Positions 9,216 through 17,153 of a DNA stretch of 64,000 bases are shown here, in pieces. The stretch covers positions 1-64,000 of the forward strand of contig NZ_JFHC01000045.1 in assembly GCF_000698595.1 (NCBI RefSeq), in the 5' to 3' direction. Within the stretch, counting starts at the first letter, position 1. Each line of letters starts with the position of its first letter. Both the position numbers and the translations under genes were made by a program. The notes below the pieces were generated by a model. It was given only the letters and a program-made list of their open reading frames with translations. It ran no database searches and was not told where the DNA came from. The stretch comes from Caballeronia glathei. GTDB lineage: Bacteria > Pseudomonadota > Gammaproteobacteria > Burkholderiales > Burkholderiaceae.

Positions 9216-10846
9216 GTGCGTGTCTTCAGTGCGAAGAGCCCTTGCGGACGCTTCTGGATGATCAGCACGATGAGCAGCAGCACCGCGACCTTGGCCGCCA
9301 CCGCACCGTAGAACGGCTCGATGAACTGGTTGATCTCGCCGAGCGCGAGCGACGACACGACCGTGCCCGCGAGACTTCCCGCACCGCCCAGCACGACCAC
9401 CATGAACGAATCGACGACGAAGCCCGTGCCCATCGACGGATTGACGCTCGCGATCTGCGTGAGCACGACGCCCGCCAGTCCCGCGAGGCCCGCGCCGAAG
9501 CCGAACGCGATGCGGTCCACCCGTTCGGCCGCGACGCCGAGGCAACGCGCCATGTCGCGCAGCTGCGTGGTCGCGCGCATCAGGAGGCCGAGCTTCGTGA
9601 AGCGCACGATCGAGAACGTCGCGAGGAAGATCAGCAGCGCCAGCGCGATTGCGAACACGCGGTTGTACGTGACGAAGAAGCCGGGCGACACCTGCATGCC
9701 GCCGTTCAGAAACCCCGGCGTCACGAACTCCACGTTCTGCGAGCCGAAGAGCAGCTGCACGAGCTTGATCAGCGCGATGCTGACCGCCCATGTGGCAAGC
9801 AGCGTCTCGAGCGGGCGGCGATAGAGAAAGCGGATCACGAGGAATTCGAGCAGCATGCCGCACGCCGCGCAGATCACGAAGGCGACAGGGATCGCGACGA
9901 AGATGTACGCATCGAAGAAGGCGGGTAGTTGCGCCTGCATGAAGCGCTCGACGAGATACGTCGAGTAGGCGCCGATCATGATGAACTCGCCATGCGCGAG
10001 GTTGATGACCCCCATCAGCCCGAACACGATGGACAGGCCGAGCGCGGTGAGCAGCAGCACGCCCGCATAGCTCAGGCCGCTGAACAGGATGGAGAACGCC
10101 TTGCCGAAAGCAAGGGACGTATCGATGCCGCGGATCGCATGCTCCACCGCCTGCCGCAGTTCGGGGTCGCGCTTCACCGACTCCTGCGCCGCGAAATCCG
10201 CGAGTGTCGTGTGCGCGGTCTCGCTCGGCACTTCGGCTACGGCCTTGACGGCCGCAAGCCGGTCCGCCTTCACCTCGCTGGTGAGCCCGCGCTTCGCCAT
10301 CGCGACCGTCAGGGCCGCGGCGATCTGCGGGTCGCTTTCATGCCTGATCGCGCGCGAGACGATCGCCGGGTCGAGCAGCGCGAAGAACTTGTCGACCTGC
10401 CTCGCGGCGGCCGCACGCGTTTCGCTTTGCGGCGCGAACATGTCGATCTCCGCCGAAGCCACCGCGAGCCTGCGCATCATGACGATGCTCGGCACATAGG
10501 GCGACGCGCCCGATGCGGCGGTATCGCTGCTGCCCAGCGGACGGAGGCTCGACGCATCGAGCGGCGGGCTTGCCTGAATGAGCGCATGCCCGTCGGCCGT
10601 GCAGACGAGCGCGCCGTCGCGTATCGCGTCGATCATGCGGCGCGACCAGGCGCGCTCCGGCACGTCGGCCGATACGCCCAGCGCGACGATCTGCGCGAGC
10701 GCGGCGGCCTTGTCGCCGTCGCTCGCGCAAAACGACGCGATCGCGGATGCGCGGTTCGCCGTCGCGGCGCATGCGATCTGCGCGAAGCCGATCGACGCCA
10801 GCACGAAACAGGCGATCGCCAGAAGGAAGTGCCTCGGATGGATCAT
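9212..10846 (-). CDS. urtB: Urea/amide ABC transporter permease UrtB (long form)
   Basis: A 544-residue permease. Residues 1-27 are a signal-peptide-like segment, about 28-245 form an extra Ala-rich domain before the first membrane helix, and about 250-540 carry the LivH-class permease with GLMGVINLAHGEFIMIGAY. This long N-terminal extension is known in proteobacterial UrtB and is absent from LivH. No Shine-Dalgarno is obvious before the ATG at 10846; a 14-bp palindrome (10852-10865) and a strong hairpin (10874-10899) fill the 61-bp gap from urtA. Confidence 0.9.
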   Translation of the reverse strand: MIHPRHFLLAIACFVLASIGFAQIACAATANRASAIASFCASDGDKAAALAQIVALGVSADVPERAWSRRMIDAIRDGALVCTADGHALIQASPPLDASSLRPLGSSDTAASGASPYVPSIVMMRRLAVASAEIDMFAPQSETRAAAARQVDKFFALLDPAIVSRAIRHESDPQIAAALTVAMAKRGLTSEVKADRLAAVKAVAEVPSETAHTTLADFAAQESVKRDPELRQAVEHAIRGIDTSLAFGKAFSILFSGLSYAGVLLLTALGLSIVFGLMGVINLAHGEFIMIGAYSTYLVERFMQAQLPAFFDAYIFVAIPVAFVICAACGMLLEFLVIRFLYRRPLETLLATWAVSIALIKLVQLLFGSQNVEFVTPGFLNGGMQVSPGFFVTYNRVFAIALALLIFLATFSIVRFTKLGLLMRATTQLRDMARCLGVAAERVDRIAFGFGAGLAGLAGVVLTQIASVNPSMGTGFVVDSFMVVVLGGAGSLAGTVVSSLALGEINQFIEPFYGAVAAKVAVLLLIVLIIQKRPQGLFALKTRT

Positions 10847-10873
10847 GGAGTTCGATTCGAATCGAGCCGTATC

Positions 10874-10899
10874 GACCGGCGCCCGTTCGGGCGCCGGTC
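10874..10899 (-). other. Intercistronic hairpin between urtA and urtB
   Basis: Two 12-bp perfectly complementary arms (GACCGGCGCCCG at 10874-10885 and its complement at 10888-10899) with a 2-nt gap. The structure starts 8 nt after the urtA stop. There is no following T run, so it looks like an mRNA-stabilising or processing element rather than a terminator. It would favour more binding protein than permease. Confidence 0.7.
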
Positions 10900-10907
10900 C
10901 CGCAGCA

Positions 10908-12155
10908 TCACGCCTTGCCGATGAACGGGCTGAAGGGCACGGGCTTCACGATGTCCTTCGACTTCCACAGGATGTCGAAGCCCTGGTTCGCGTTGATCGA
11001 GCCGATCATGTCGCCGCGCCACAGATACTGGCTCGACGCATCCATGCTCACCTTGTAGCCTGCCGGATCGATCATCGACTGCCCCGCGAGCGCGTGGCGC
11101 ACCGGCTCCGTGCCCGTCGACTTCGCTTTCGTCACGGCCTGCGCCCAGAGATTGATGCCGAGGTACGTCGACACCATCGGGTCGATCACCATGTCCGGCC
11201 TGTGCTTCAGTCCGTGCGCGCTCACGTAGTTCTTCCAGTCGCTCTTGAACTGGCGGTTCTGCGGCGTATCGACGTTCTGGAAATAGCACCAGCAGCTGAG
11301 GTGGCCGACGAGCGGCTTCGTGTCGAGACCTTCCAGATCGCTGTCGACCACGTCGAGCCCGAGGATCGGAATGTCGGTCGCGCGGATACCCTGATTCACC
11401 GCTTCCTTGAACATCGCCGGAATGGAATCGCCCACCACGGTCATGACGACGATCGCCTGCCCACCCGGCTGCGCGGCGAACTCCTTGATCTCGCGCACGA
11501 TGGTCTGGAAGTTCGACTGCCCGAACGGCACGTAGCGCTCGCGCCATGCCGAGTCGGGGATGTTCTTCGTCTTCAGGTAGCCCTTGAGCATCTTGTTGAT
11601 CGTGCGCGGCCAGACGTAGTCGCTGCCGATCATGTAGAAGCGCTTCGCCTCGCCGCCCTGCGCGCTCATCAGATAGTCGACCGCGGGCAGCACGGAGCTG
11701 CTCGGCGGCGAGTTCAGATAGACCACGTTCTTCGACTGCTCCTCGCCTTCGAAGTGAAGGGGATAGAAGAGCAGGCTGTCCTGCGCCTCGACCACCGGCA
11801 ACACCGACTTGCGCGAGACCGACGTCCAGCAGCCGAAGAGCGCCGCGCACTTGTCACGCAGGATCAGCTGTTTCGAAAGCTGCGCGTACATGGGCCAGTC
11901 GGATGCCGGGTCCACCACGACGCCCTGCAACTGTCGTCCGAGCACGCCGCCCTTCGCGTTGATCTGGTCGATCGTCATCAACGCCGTGTCCTTGAGCAGC
12001 GACTCGCCGTTCGCCATCGTGCCCGACTGCGAGAACAGCAGGCCGAGCTTGATCGGCTCCCCGCCGCCCGCGGCCAGCGCCGTCCTGGGTAGAGCCGTGC
12101 CCGCGGCGGTCACGAGTCCCGAGCCGACCGCCGACAAGAAGGTACGCCTTTTCAT
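10908..12155 (-). CDS. urtA: Urea/amide ABC transporter substrate-binding protein UrtA/FmdD-like
   Basis: A 415-residue periplasmic binding protein of the type I (Leu/Ile/Val/AmiC) fold. The N terminus MKRRTFLSAVGSG with a paired Arg and AALA cleavage region resembles a Tat-type signal. LFSQSGTMANGESLLKDTALMTIDQINAKGGVLGR is replaced by the same fold in the divergent AmiC, so transporter and sensor are homologues. GGAG lies about 8 nt before the ATG at 12155. It is the first gene of the operon, 36 bp after the leader terminator. The ligand may be urea or a short amide; the adjacent fmdA and amiCR favour amides. Confidence 0.9.
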   Translation of the reverse strand: MKRRTFLSAVGSGLVTAAGTALPRTALAAGGGEPIKLGLLFSQSGTMANGESLLKDTALMTIDQINAKGGVLGRQLQGVVVDPASDWPMYAQLSKQLILRDKCAALFGCWTSVSRKSVLPVVEAQDSLLFYPLHFEGEEQSKNVVYLNSPPSSSVLPAVDYLMSAQGGEAKRFYMIGSDYVWPRTINKMLKGYLKTKNIPDSAWRERYVPFGQSNFQTIVREIKEFAAQPGGQAIVVMTVVGDSIPAMFKEAVNQGIRATDIPILGLDVVDSDLEGLDTKPLVGHLSCWCYFQNVDTPQNRQFKSDWKNYVSAHGLKHRPDMVIDPMVSTYLGINLWAQAVTKAKSTGTEPVRHALAGQSMIDPAGYKVSMDASSQYLWRGDMIGSINANQGFDILWKSKDIVKPVPFSPFIGKA

Positions 12156-12191
12156 TGCTTGACTCCGACATGGATGAGAGAAACGCGAAAC

Positions 12192-12229
12192 AAAAAAAAG
12201 CCCGAAACCAGACGCGCTGGATTTCGGGC
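12192..12229 (-). terminator. Leader terminator upstream of urtA (candidate AmiR target)
   Basis: On the minus strand GCCCGAAA-T-CCAG-CGCGT-CTGG-TTTCGGGC forms a long stem (arms 12222-12229 and 12200-12207, inner stem 12217-12220 with 12208-12211) followed by eight T. It lies inside the transcribed leader, 36 bp before the urtA ATG, so it would end transcription unless overridden. A T run also follows on the plus strand, so it may work in both directions. An ANTAR antiterminator gene lies divergently next door. Confidence 0.85.
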
Positions 12230-12242
12230 TTTTTTGGCCGGT

Positions 12243-12272
12243 GCTGGTCGGGACGCCTTTGTCCCGACCAGC
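12243..12272 (-). promoter_or_regulatory. Leader hairpin with ANTAR-type hexaloop
   Basis: The minus-strand leader contains a perfect 12-bp stem, GCTGGTCGGGAC paired with GTCCCGACCAGC, closed by a six-base loop AAAGGC. ANTAR target RNAs are described as tandem small hairpins with hexaloops having A at position 1 and G at position 4; this loop fits both. The second hairpin of the motif is not clean: CGGCC-AAAAAA-GCCCG (about 12225-12240) overlaps the terminator's 5' arm but has A at loop position 4 and a C-C mismatch. Confidence 0.65.
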
Positions 12273-12324
12273 TTAATAAGTGCTGTCGATACCCGCTGTG
12301 CACGGCGGATCGGCGAATATCACT

Positions 12325-12342
12325 AAGCAATGGACGTGCCAA
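12325..12342 (-). promoter_or_regulatory. Sigma-54 (-24/-12) promoter of the amide operon
   Basis: The minus strand reads TTGGCACGTCCATTGCTT, matching the consensus TGGCACG-N4-TTGCW exactly. The -24 GG is at 12340-12339 and the -12 GC at 12328-12327, which predicts transcription from about 12315 and a leader of about 160 nt. This implies nitrogen control by an NtrC-like activator. An AT-rich segment at about 12400-12415 could bind a bending protein; no clear activator site was recognised. Confidence 0.8.
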
Positions 12343-12588
12343 TGTTTGGGACGAATGTGCTGCGAGCCCGCGCATCAAGGCGCGAGATGCGTGGTGTGCC
12401 TTGTTTAATTTGAACGCTTACACTGCGCTCGACGCGAATGGCATGGCGATCGCGGGACACGCAACGAGGCACACGCGCATGACCTTGCACCTCGCGGCGC
12501 ACGCGGACAGTGCGCGCATGCACCGCATGCGCTCAGCACGCACAAACACACGACACTCCTCCGGAGTGCCACCTTACGGCTTTGCTCA

Positions 12589-13776
12589 ATGACCAGTGCA
12601 GATTCCGGCTGCGCGCCGGGCCCCATCAGGATAGGCGTGCTGTATTCGCGCTCCGGCGTGACATCGGCGGCCGAGCTTACGCAATTGCAGGCGACGATGC
12701 TCGCCGCCGAGGAAATCAATCTCGCGGGCGGCGTGCTCGGCCGCGAAGTGGAACTCGTCTGCCTCGATCCGCAGTGTCAGCCGCGGCGCTACGCCGATCT
12801 CGCGGAGCAGCTGATCCTCGAGCATCGGGTGCGGATCATCGTGGGCTGCTATATGTCGAGCACGCGCAAGGCGGTGATTCCCATCGTCGAGCGGCACAAC
12901 GCTCTCCTCTTCTACGCCACGCCGTATGAGGGCTTCGAATACAGCCGCAATGTCATCTATACGGGCGCGGCACCGAATCAGAACACGCTTCCGCTGGCGG
13001 GCTTCATGCTCACGCACTACGGCTCGCGGGTCAGCATGATCGGTTCCGACTACGTGTGCCCGTACGAGTCGAACCGCGTGATGAGCGACCTGATACTCGA
13101 GCGCGGCGGCGAGAAGGTGGATGAAACCTATCTGCCGCTCGATGCCCGCTGGGAAAGCTATCTGGAAGCCGCGAGGCGCATCAGGCGGCTCGCACCGGAC
13201 TTCATTTTCTCGACGGTGGTCGGAGAAGGCATTCCGCATCTGTATCGCGCGTTCGCTCATGTCGGGCTCGATCCGTATCGCATGCCGATTGCAAGCCACA
13301 TGACGAGCGAAGCCGAAATCGCGATCATGGGCGCGGGCGTTGCTGAAGGACACATCACCTCGGCTGCGTATTTCCAGAGCATCGATACCCAGGCGAACCG
13401 GCTCGCCGTTGCCCGCTATCAGGCGCGCTTCGGCGGCGATCAGGCGACCAACATGTGCTGGGAAGCCGCCTACTTCCAGATGCATCTGCTCGCGGACGCG
13501 ATGCGCCGCGTGGCCTCCGACGACCCCACGCTGCTCCTTCGCGTGCTGCCCGGACTGGAGTTCGACGCGCCGCAGGGGCGCGTGCGCATCGACGAGCACA
13601 ACAATCACACGTACCTGCATCCACTGATCGGGCGGGTGAATGCCGAAGGGCGGTTCGACATCATCGGCCGCGCGCCGGAGCGCGTAAAGGCCGATCCGTA
13701 TGTCGTCTCGCACCGCACGCCGCGCTGGACCACCGACGCGCGGCCGGACCTCGCGCGCTCCGGAGGTGCACGATGA
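12589..13776 (+). CDS. amiC: AmiC-like amide-sensing regulator
   Basis: A 395-residue protein of the AmiC/branched-chain-binding fold without a signal peptide, so cytoplasmic. IRIGVLYSRSGVTSAAE, LAGGVLGREVELVCLDPQCQP and IVGCYMSSTRKAVIPIVERH are the conserved ligand-domain segments. In Pseudomonas aeruginosa AmiC binds amides and holds AmiR inactive. The stop overlaps the amiR start (ATGA), as expected for a stoichiometric complex. The gene is divergent from urtA, not in the same operon. The ATG at 12589 lacks a good ribosome site; GGAG lies 24 nt upstream. Confidence 0.92.
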   Translation: MTSADSGCAPGPIRIGVLYSRSGVTSAAELTQLQATMLAAEEINLAGGVLGREVELVCLDPQCQPRRYADLAEQLILEHRVRIIVGCYMSSTRKAVIPIVERHNALLFYATPYEGFEYSRNVIYTGAAPNQNTLPLAGFMLTHYGSRVSMIGSDYVCPYESNRVMSDLILERGGEKVDETYLPLDARWESYLEAARRIRRLAPDFIFSTVVGEGIPHLYRAFAHVGLDPYRMPIASHMTSEAEIAIMGAGVAEGHITSAAYFQSIDTQANRLAVARYQARFGGDQATNMCWEAAYFQMHLLADAMRRVASDDPTLLLRVLPGLEFDAPQGRVRIDEHNNHTYLHPLIGRVNAEGRFDIIGRAPERVKADPYVVSHRTPRWTTDARPDLARSGGAR

Positions 13777-14375
13777 AACGGCCCGCCGAGACACCGGCGA
13801 TCCTGCGCGACCTGCGCTCGCTCAAGGTCGTCGTCATTCATCCGCACGACCAGGACGGCGAGGAACTGCTCGCCCAGTTGCAGCGGATCGGCTGCGAGGT
13901 GGAGGTGTTCTGGCCGCGCGTCGACTGCCTGCCCGCGGGCACCGGTCTCATCGTGATGGCGGTGCGTCCCGAAACGCTTTCGATGAACTTTCCGTGGCTC
14001 GGCGCAAGCTCGTCGCCACCGGTGATTCCCGTCGTGACCTACGAGAATCCGATCACCATCGAGGCCGTGCTTCAGTTGAATGCGTTCACCACGATACCGT
14101 CGCCGGTGCGCTCGTTCGGCTTGCTCACCGCAATAGCGGTTGCCCTCACGCAGTTCAAGGCGTCGCGTGCGCGCGACCGCTATATCGACCGGCTCGAGCA
14201 GAAGCAGGCCAAGCTGCGCCTGATCCAGCAGGCCAAGCAGATCGTCATGGAAGCGCGCGGCGTATCGGAGGAAGAGGCGTATCAGCTGCTGCGCTCGCAG
14301 GCGATGCTCAAGCGCGAGCAGATCGAGACCGTGGCCGGCGAAATCGTCAGGGCGCACGAGACGCTGAGCTTCTAG
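13773..14375 (+). CDS. amiR: AmiR-like ANTAR transcription antiterminator
   Basis: A 200-residue RNA-binding antiterminator. Residues 1-125 form a degenerate receiver-like domain (LKVVVIHPHDQDGEELLAQL). A coiled-coil helix follows (about 128-150, YIDRLEQKQAKLRLIQQAK), then the ANTAR helices (about 150-195, with GVSEEEAYQLLRSQAM). GGAGG is 7 nt before the ATG, which overlaps the amiC stop. By analogy with Pseudomonas, inducing amides release AmiR from AmiC and it then stabilises an antiterminator in the target leader. The likely target here is the leader at 12192-12272. Confidence 0.92.
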   Translation: MKRPAETPAILRDLRSLKVVVIHPHDQDGEELLAQLQRIGCEVEVFWPRVDCLPAGTGLIVMAVRPETLSMNFPWLGASSSPPVIPVVTYENPITIEAVLQLNAFTTIPSPVRSFGLLTAIAVALTQFKASRARDRYIDRLEQKQAKLRLIQQAKQIVMEARGVSEEEAYQLLRSQAMLKREQIETVAGEIVRAHETLSF

Positions 14376-14380
14376 CGCAG

Positions 14381-14397
14381 CCGTGCTGCCCGCACGG
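14381..14397. terminator. Possible hairpin between amiR and VirK-like gene
   Basis: CCGTGC-TGCCC-GCACGG forms a 6-bp stem just after amiR and between two convergent genes. No T run follows, so terminator function is weakly supported. Confidence 0.3.
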
Positions 14398-14436
14398 TCA
14401 TGTCCCTGACTGTCCGCCCCGCGCCTGTTCGTGCGT

Positions 14437-14937
14437 TCAGCGCGCGTTCACCGGGATCAGGCGGATGCCCTGATTGATGGCGCAGTTGTAGACGCCACGC
14501 GGCGTCGCGGTATCCGACGACCCCGACCGGAACGCGGTCCTCACCGTGACAGCGCCATCCGGCGTGATCTGATAGCGGATGTACTCCGTCACCGGATGAT
14601 TCTGCGCGTCGAGTGTCGGATGGACGTCGGTGAACGCCACGTACTTATTGTCCGGAATCAGAAACGTTCCGATCCGCGTGCCGCCTCGCAGTTGCGGACC
14701 CGGCTTGCCGGTATCGGCCACCGTGCAGCGCCCGAGGTCCACCTGCACGCTGATGTCCTGGCCTTCGGTCAGCGCGCTCTCGAGTTGCGCATAGCCGCTG
14801 ATGGACTGCGCCGCCGCTTGCGCCGGCATGGCGGCGCACAGGCATGACAACGCGACGGCGAGCGTGCCCGCGAAAAGGGTTCCACTCGGACGGCTTGCCG
14901 CCGTGCGATTCTGCTGCGCTGATGATCGTTCTGCCAT
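14437..14937 (-). CDS. VirK-family secreted protein
   Basis: A 166-residue exported protein. A basic N terminus and hydrophobic helix ending at AQAAAQ (about residue 45) form the signal sequence. The mature part contains LESALTEGQDISVQVDLGRC and a second Cys in GVYNCAINQG, the pattern of the VirK family (PF06903 as I recall it). The ATG at 14937 has GGAG 8 nt upstream; a longer frame starting at 14997 has none. Its function is unknown in the family. It is convergent with amiR. Confidence 0.65.
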   Translation of the reverse strand: MAERSSAQQNRTAASRPSGTLFAGTLAVALSCLCAAMPAQAAAQSISGYAQLESALTEGQDISVQVDLGRCTVADTGKPGPQLRGGTRIGTFLIPDNKYVAFTDVHPTLDAQNHPVTEYIRYQITPDGAVTVRTAFRSGSSDTATPRGVYNCAINQGIRLIPVNAR

Positions 14938-15076
14938 TGCATGCTCCGGGCGATTGTCATTCGTTGGAAAGCCGAAAAGAGGCTTTCGGTTGAACACCCT
15001 GGCATGCCGGTTTATTCCTCATGCGAATCGATCCGGGCGATCGCATGTACAACGCAGCCTGTGACGCACGCACGCG

Positions 15077-15571
15077 TCAGGCGAGGTCCTCGTCGCGCTG
15101 GTTGACGAAGACGAGCACCCCGAGGACGGCGCAATAGAACCTGAATGCCGCCTCCTGTCCGTTCCATGTCTTCGACTGCCACATCGCGAACCACTCGCCG
15201 CCCACCACCATGAAGCCGAAGAACCAGACGATGAAGCCGACGCCGCACCCCGCGATCACGAAGCGCTTGGCGGCGTTGAATGCGGCGCCGTCCGAGCGCA
15301 ATGCGCGGCACATCGCAACGGAGCCGATCACGAGCAGCACGCAGGTGACGCCCTCGCCGGCGACGATCAGCGCGTAGGCTGCGCTCCATGCGGTGTGATT
15401 CGTCGTCGCCCGATACATCAGGGCGTTGGCCGGAAAGGTCGTGTCCATGCTCAGCACGTGCTGCACGAACGCGTAGTTGGAAGCGGGGTCGGCGATGTTG
15501 TCGAACGTCACGATGAACGCGAACGCCGCGAGCACGAGCGCCAGCGCGATCTTCGTCTGCCGAACCATCAT
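15077..15571 (-). CDS. DUF2165-type small integral membrane protein
   Basis: A 164-residue protein with about four hydrophobic helices. The segments FDNIADPASNYAFVQHVLSMDTTF and FFGFMVVGGEWFAMWQSKTWNGQ match the DUF2165 family of predicted membrane proteins. The start overlaps the stop of the upstream small gene (ATGA), so the pair is translationally coupled; a second ATG follows directly. The family has no established function. Confidence 0.75.
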   Translation of the reverse strand: MMVRQTKIALALVLAAFAFIVTFDNIADPASNYAFVQHVLSMDTTFPANALMYRATTNHTAWSAAYALIVAGEGVTCVLLVIGSVAMCRALRSDGAAFNAAKRFVIAGCGVGFIVWFFGFMVVGGEWFAMWQSKTWNGQEAAFRFYCAVLGVLVFVNQRDEDLA

Positions 15572-15849
15572 GGATGAAAGGCAAGCCCCGCGAGGAGCAT
15601 CGAAGCCCAGGCGTCCTCGCCGTGAGGCGCTTCGATCACAGGTGTGCCTTCGGCCACCAGCGGCTCCTGCGGAGCCAGCGGAAGCGTTTCCGCCGGCGCG
15701 AACAGCAGGGCGACGACTTCGGGCGTCGCGTAACCGTGCAGCGCCACGAACGACATCGACACGTCGCCGCGCAACGCCACCACGAGCAGCATGAGAAACG
15801 CGACGATCTCGATGCCTATGAACAGAAAGAAAGGATCCAGGAGGTTCAT
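15568..15849 (-). CDS. Small hypothetical membrane protein
   Basis: A 93-residue product with one clear N-terminal membrane helix (about 6-29, FFLFIGIEIVAFLMLLVVAL) and a hydrophilic tail. The ATG at 15849 is preferred because the frame before it is Arg-rich and shadow-like. No strong ribosome site is seen. The four-base overlap with the DUF2165 gene is the main argument that it is real. Not a family I recognise. Confidence 0.5.
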   Translation of the reverse strand: MNLLDPFFLFIGIEIVAFLMLLVVALRGDVSMSFVALHGYATPEVVALLFAPAETLPLAPQEPLVAEGTPVIEAPHGEDAWASMLLAGLAFHP

Positions 15850-16334
15850 GATCAGGGCCGGGTGTGATTCGGAAATCGGCGGGCGGCGCCGCCTCGCCGT
15901 GAAGCTGTACTCACACAACAGCCGCTCCTGCGCCTTTATTCCGGGAAGCCGCGATTCGTCTGACCCGAAGCGGGCACCGAGCCTTGCACCGTTCCAGTGC
16001 GACGAACGGATGCAAGGGATCGGGATTAGTCAGACCGCGCGTCCTCAGAAATCAAGGACCTGCCCACGAATTCGGAAAGGGGCCCGTTTCCGCGAAGCCG
16101 AATAAATCAGACATGCCGCATTGGTGACGCGAATTTGCTGGGCTTGCTGGGATGTGAGTGCGGCCATGACGAGACGATCGATGGGTATCCCGCGTAACGG
16201 AAGATGCGCGCAGAACGGACGCACAAACCAGTGCGGACATGGCCCCACCGAACAGCGGCTGTCTCCCAAAAGATGAGTCAGTGATGTCTGAATCCGGCAA
16301 AAATCGCGAAGATACTGTTCAGACGAACGGAGGG
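15850..16334. other. Unassigned lower-GC stretch
   Basis: No supported gene. A 112-codon minus frame (16045-16383) has no recognisable domain or ribosome site and overlaps the next gene. The base composition is lower in GC than the flanking operons. Confidence 0.4.
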
Positions 16335-16658
16335 TCACCTCCGTGTTACCGGTTCGAACAATATGCTCGTAGGGGATTGCCACTGTTCATTGGTTGTCGA
16401 TGCACTAGTTCCGTGATATCCGCTAACGGTTGGATCAAGTGAGATGGAGGCGCCGGAACATACGCATTTCGGTGCGCTGGAACCTACACCGGCCTTGCAG
16501 GTAGCGGTTTCGCCCAGGGCACAACTCACATTGCATATCTGGTCATCATTGTCGTTGGTCGCGGAGCACTCCGACTGCGCTGTAACGGATGGCGAAAGGG
16601 TTCCCAAACACATCAAGGCCATCAAGATAAGCGCATGCTTACAGGTCGTCTGCCGCAT
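16335..16658 (-). CDS. Small Cys-rich secreted hypothetical protein
   Basis: A 107-residue protein with a textbook signal peptide (MRQTTCKHALILMALMCLG, cleavage after VTAQ near 28) and a mature part of about 79 residues. Six Cys are clustered at about 31-70 in CSAT, CNVSC, TCKAG and KCVC, suggesting disulfides in the periplasm or outside. A G-rich ribosome site precedes the ATG at 16658. I do not recognise the family. It sits in a gene-poor, lower-GC region. Confidence 0.55.
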   Translation of the reverse strand: MRQTTCKHALILMALMCLGTLSPSVTAQSECSATNDNDDQICNVSCALGETATCKAGVGSSAPKCVCSGASISLDPTVSGYHGTSASTTNEQWQSPTSILFEPVTRR

Positions 16659-17153
16659 TTCGCCCCCATTGGCTTATGCCTTTATTTCCTTCGACAAGGC
16701 TCTGATTTTCGCGTGAGCAGAAGGGCCTCCACTGCATCCCGCTCCAACAAGCATAGTCTAGTGTCCCCTCCTCCGCCAAATGGACTTCGCAGGCTAAGAG
16801 TAAGCCTTCCTGGCGGGTTTCTGTGACAACCGTGGGTACGGGGGGTGTAAGGAGCTTGTCGCGACGAGCAACGACTGTCCGGTATCAGGAGTGCGGACTC
16901 AACCGGTCAACGCTGTGCGAACCGGATGTTACTTATGTCTTTGGCATGGGACAGCGACCGGCCAGAAGCCGACCTTCGACAACCGCTCGCGGATCGCGAC
17001 GATCCGGACCGTACATTTGGATGCTGGCTGTCTTTCAACGAACCGCGACCGAGAGCGAGCTATGGCAAGTGTGTCGGAACCCTGCATCGCAGAACCTTCC
17101 GATGTTCACCGGCTGGTGATTGTCGAGGGCATCATTCATTTGTTCGCAGGCCC
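16659..17153. other. Gene-poor stretch
   Basis: Only short overlapping frames without domains, start signals or conserved motifs are seen. No RNA gene was recognised. The composition is lower in GC than the surrounding operons. Confidence 0.4.

Noticed and set aside
12355..12420. NtrC binding sites upstream of the sigma-54 promoter
   Set aside because: Only loose half-sites such as GGTGTGCC were seen; no full palindrome that I can defend.
16344..16360. tRNA-like GGTTCGAAC sequence
   Set aside because: The bases either side do not pair into a T stem and no other tRNA arm can be drawn.
16045..16383. 112-codon minus frame
   Set aside because: No domain, no ribosome site, and it overlaps the better supported Cys-rich gene.
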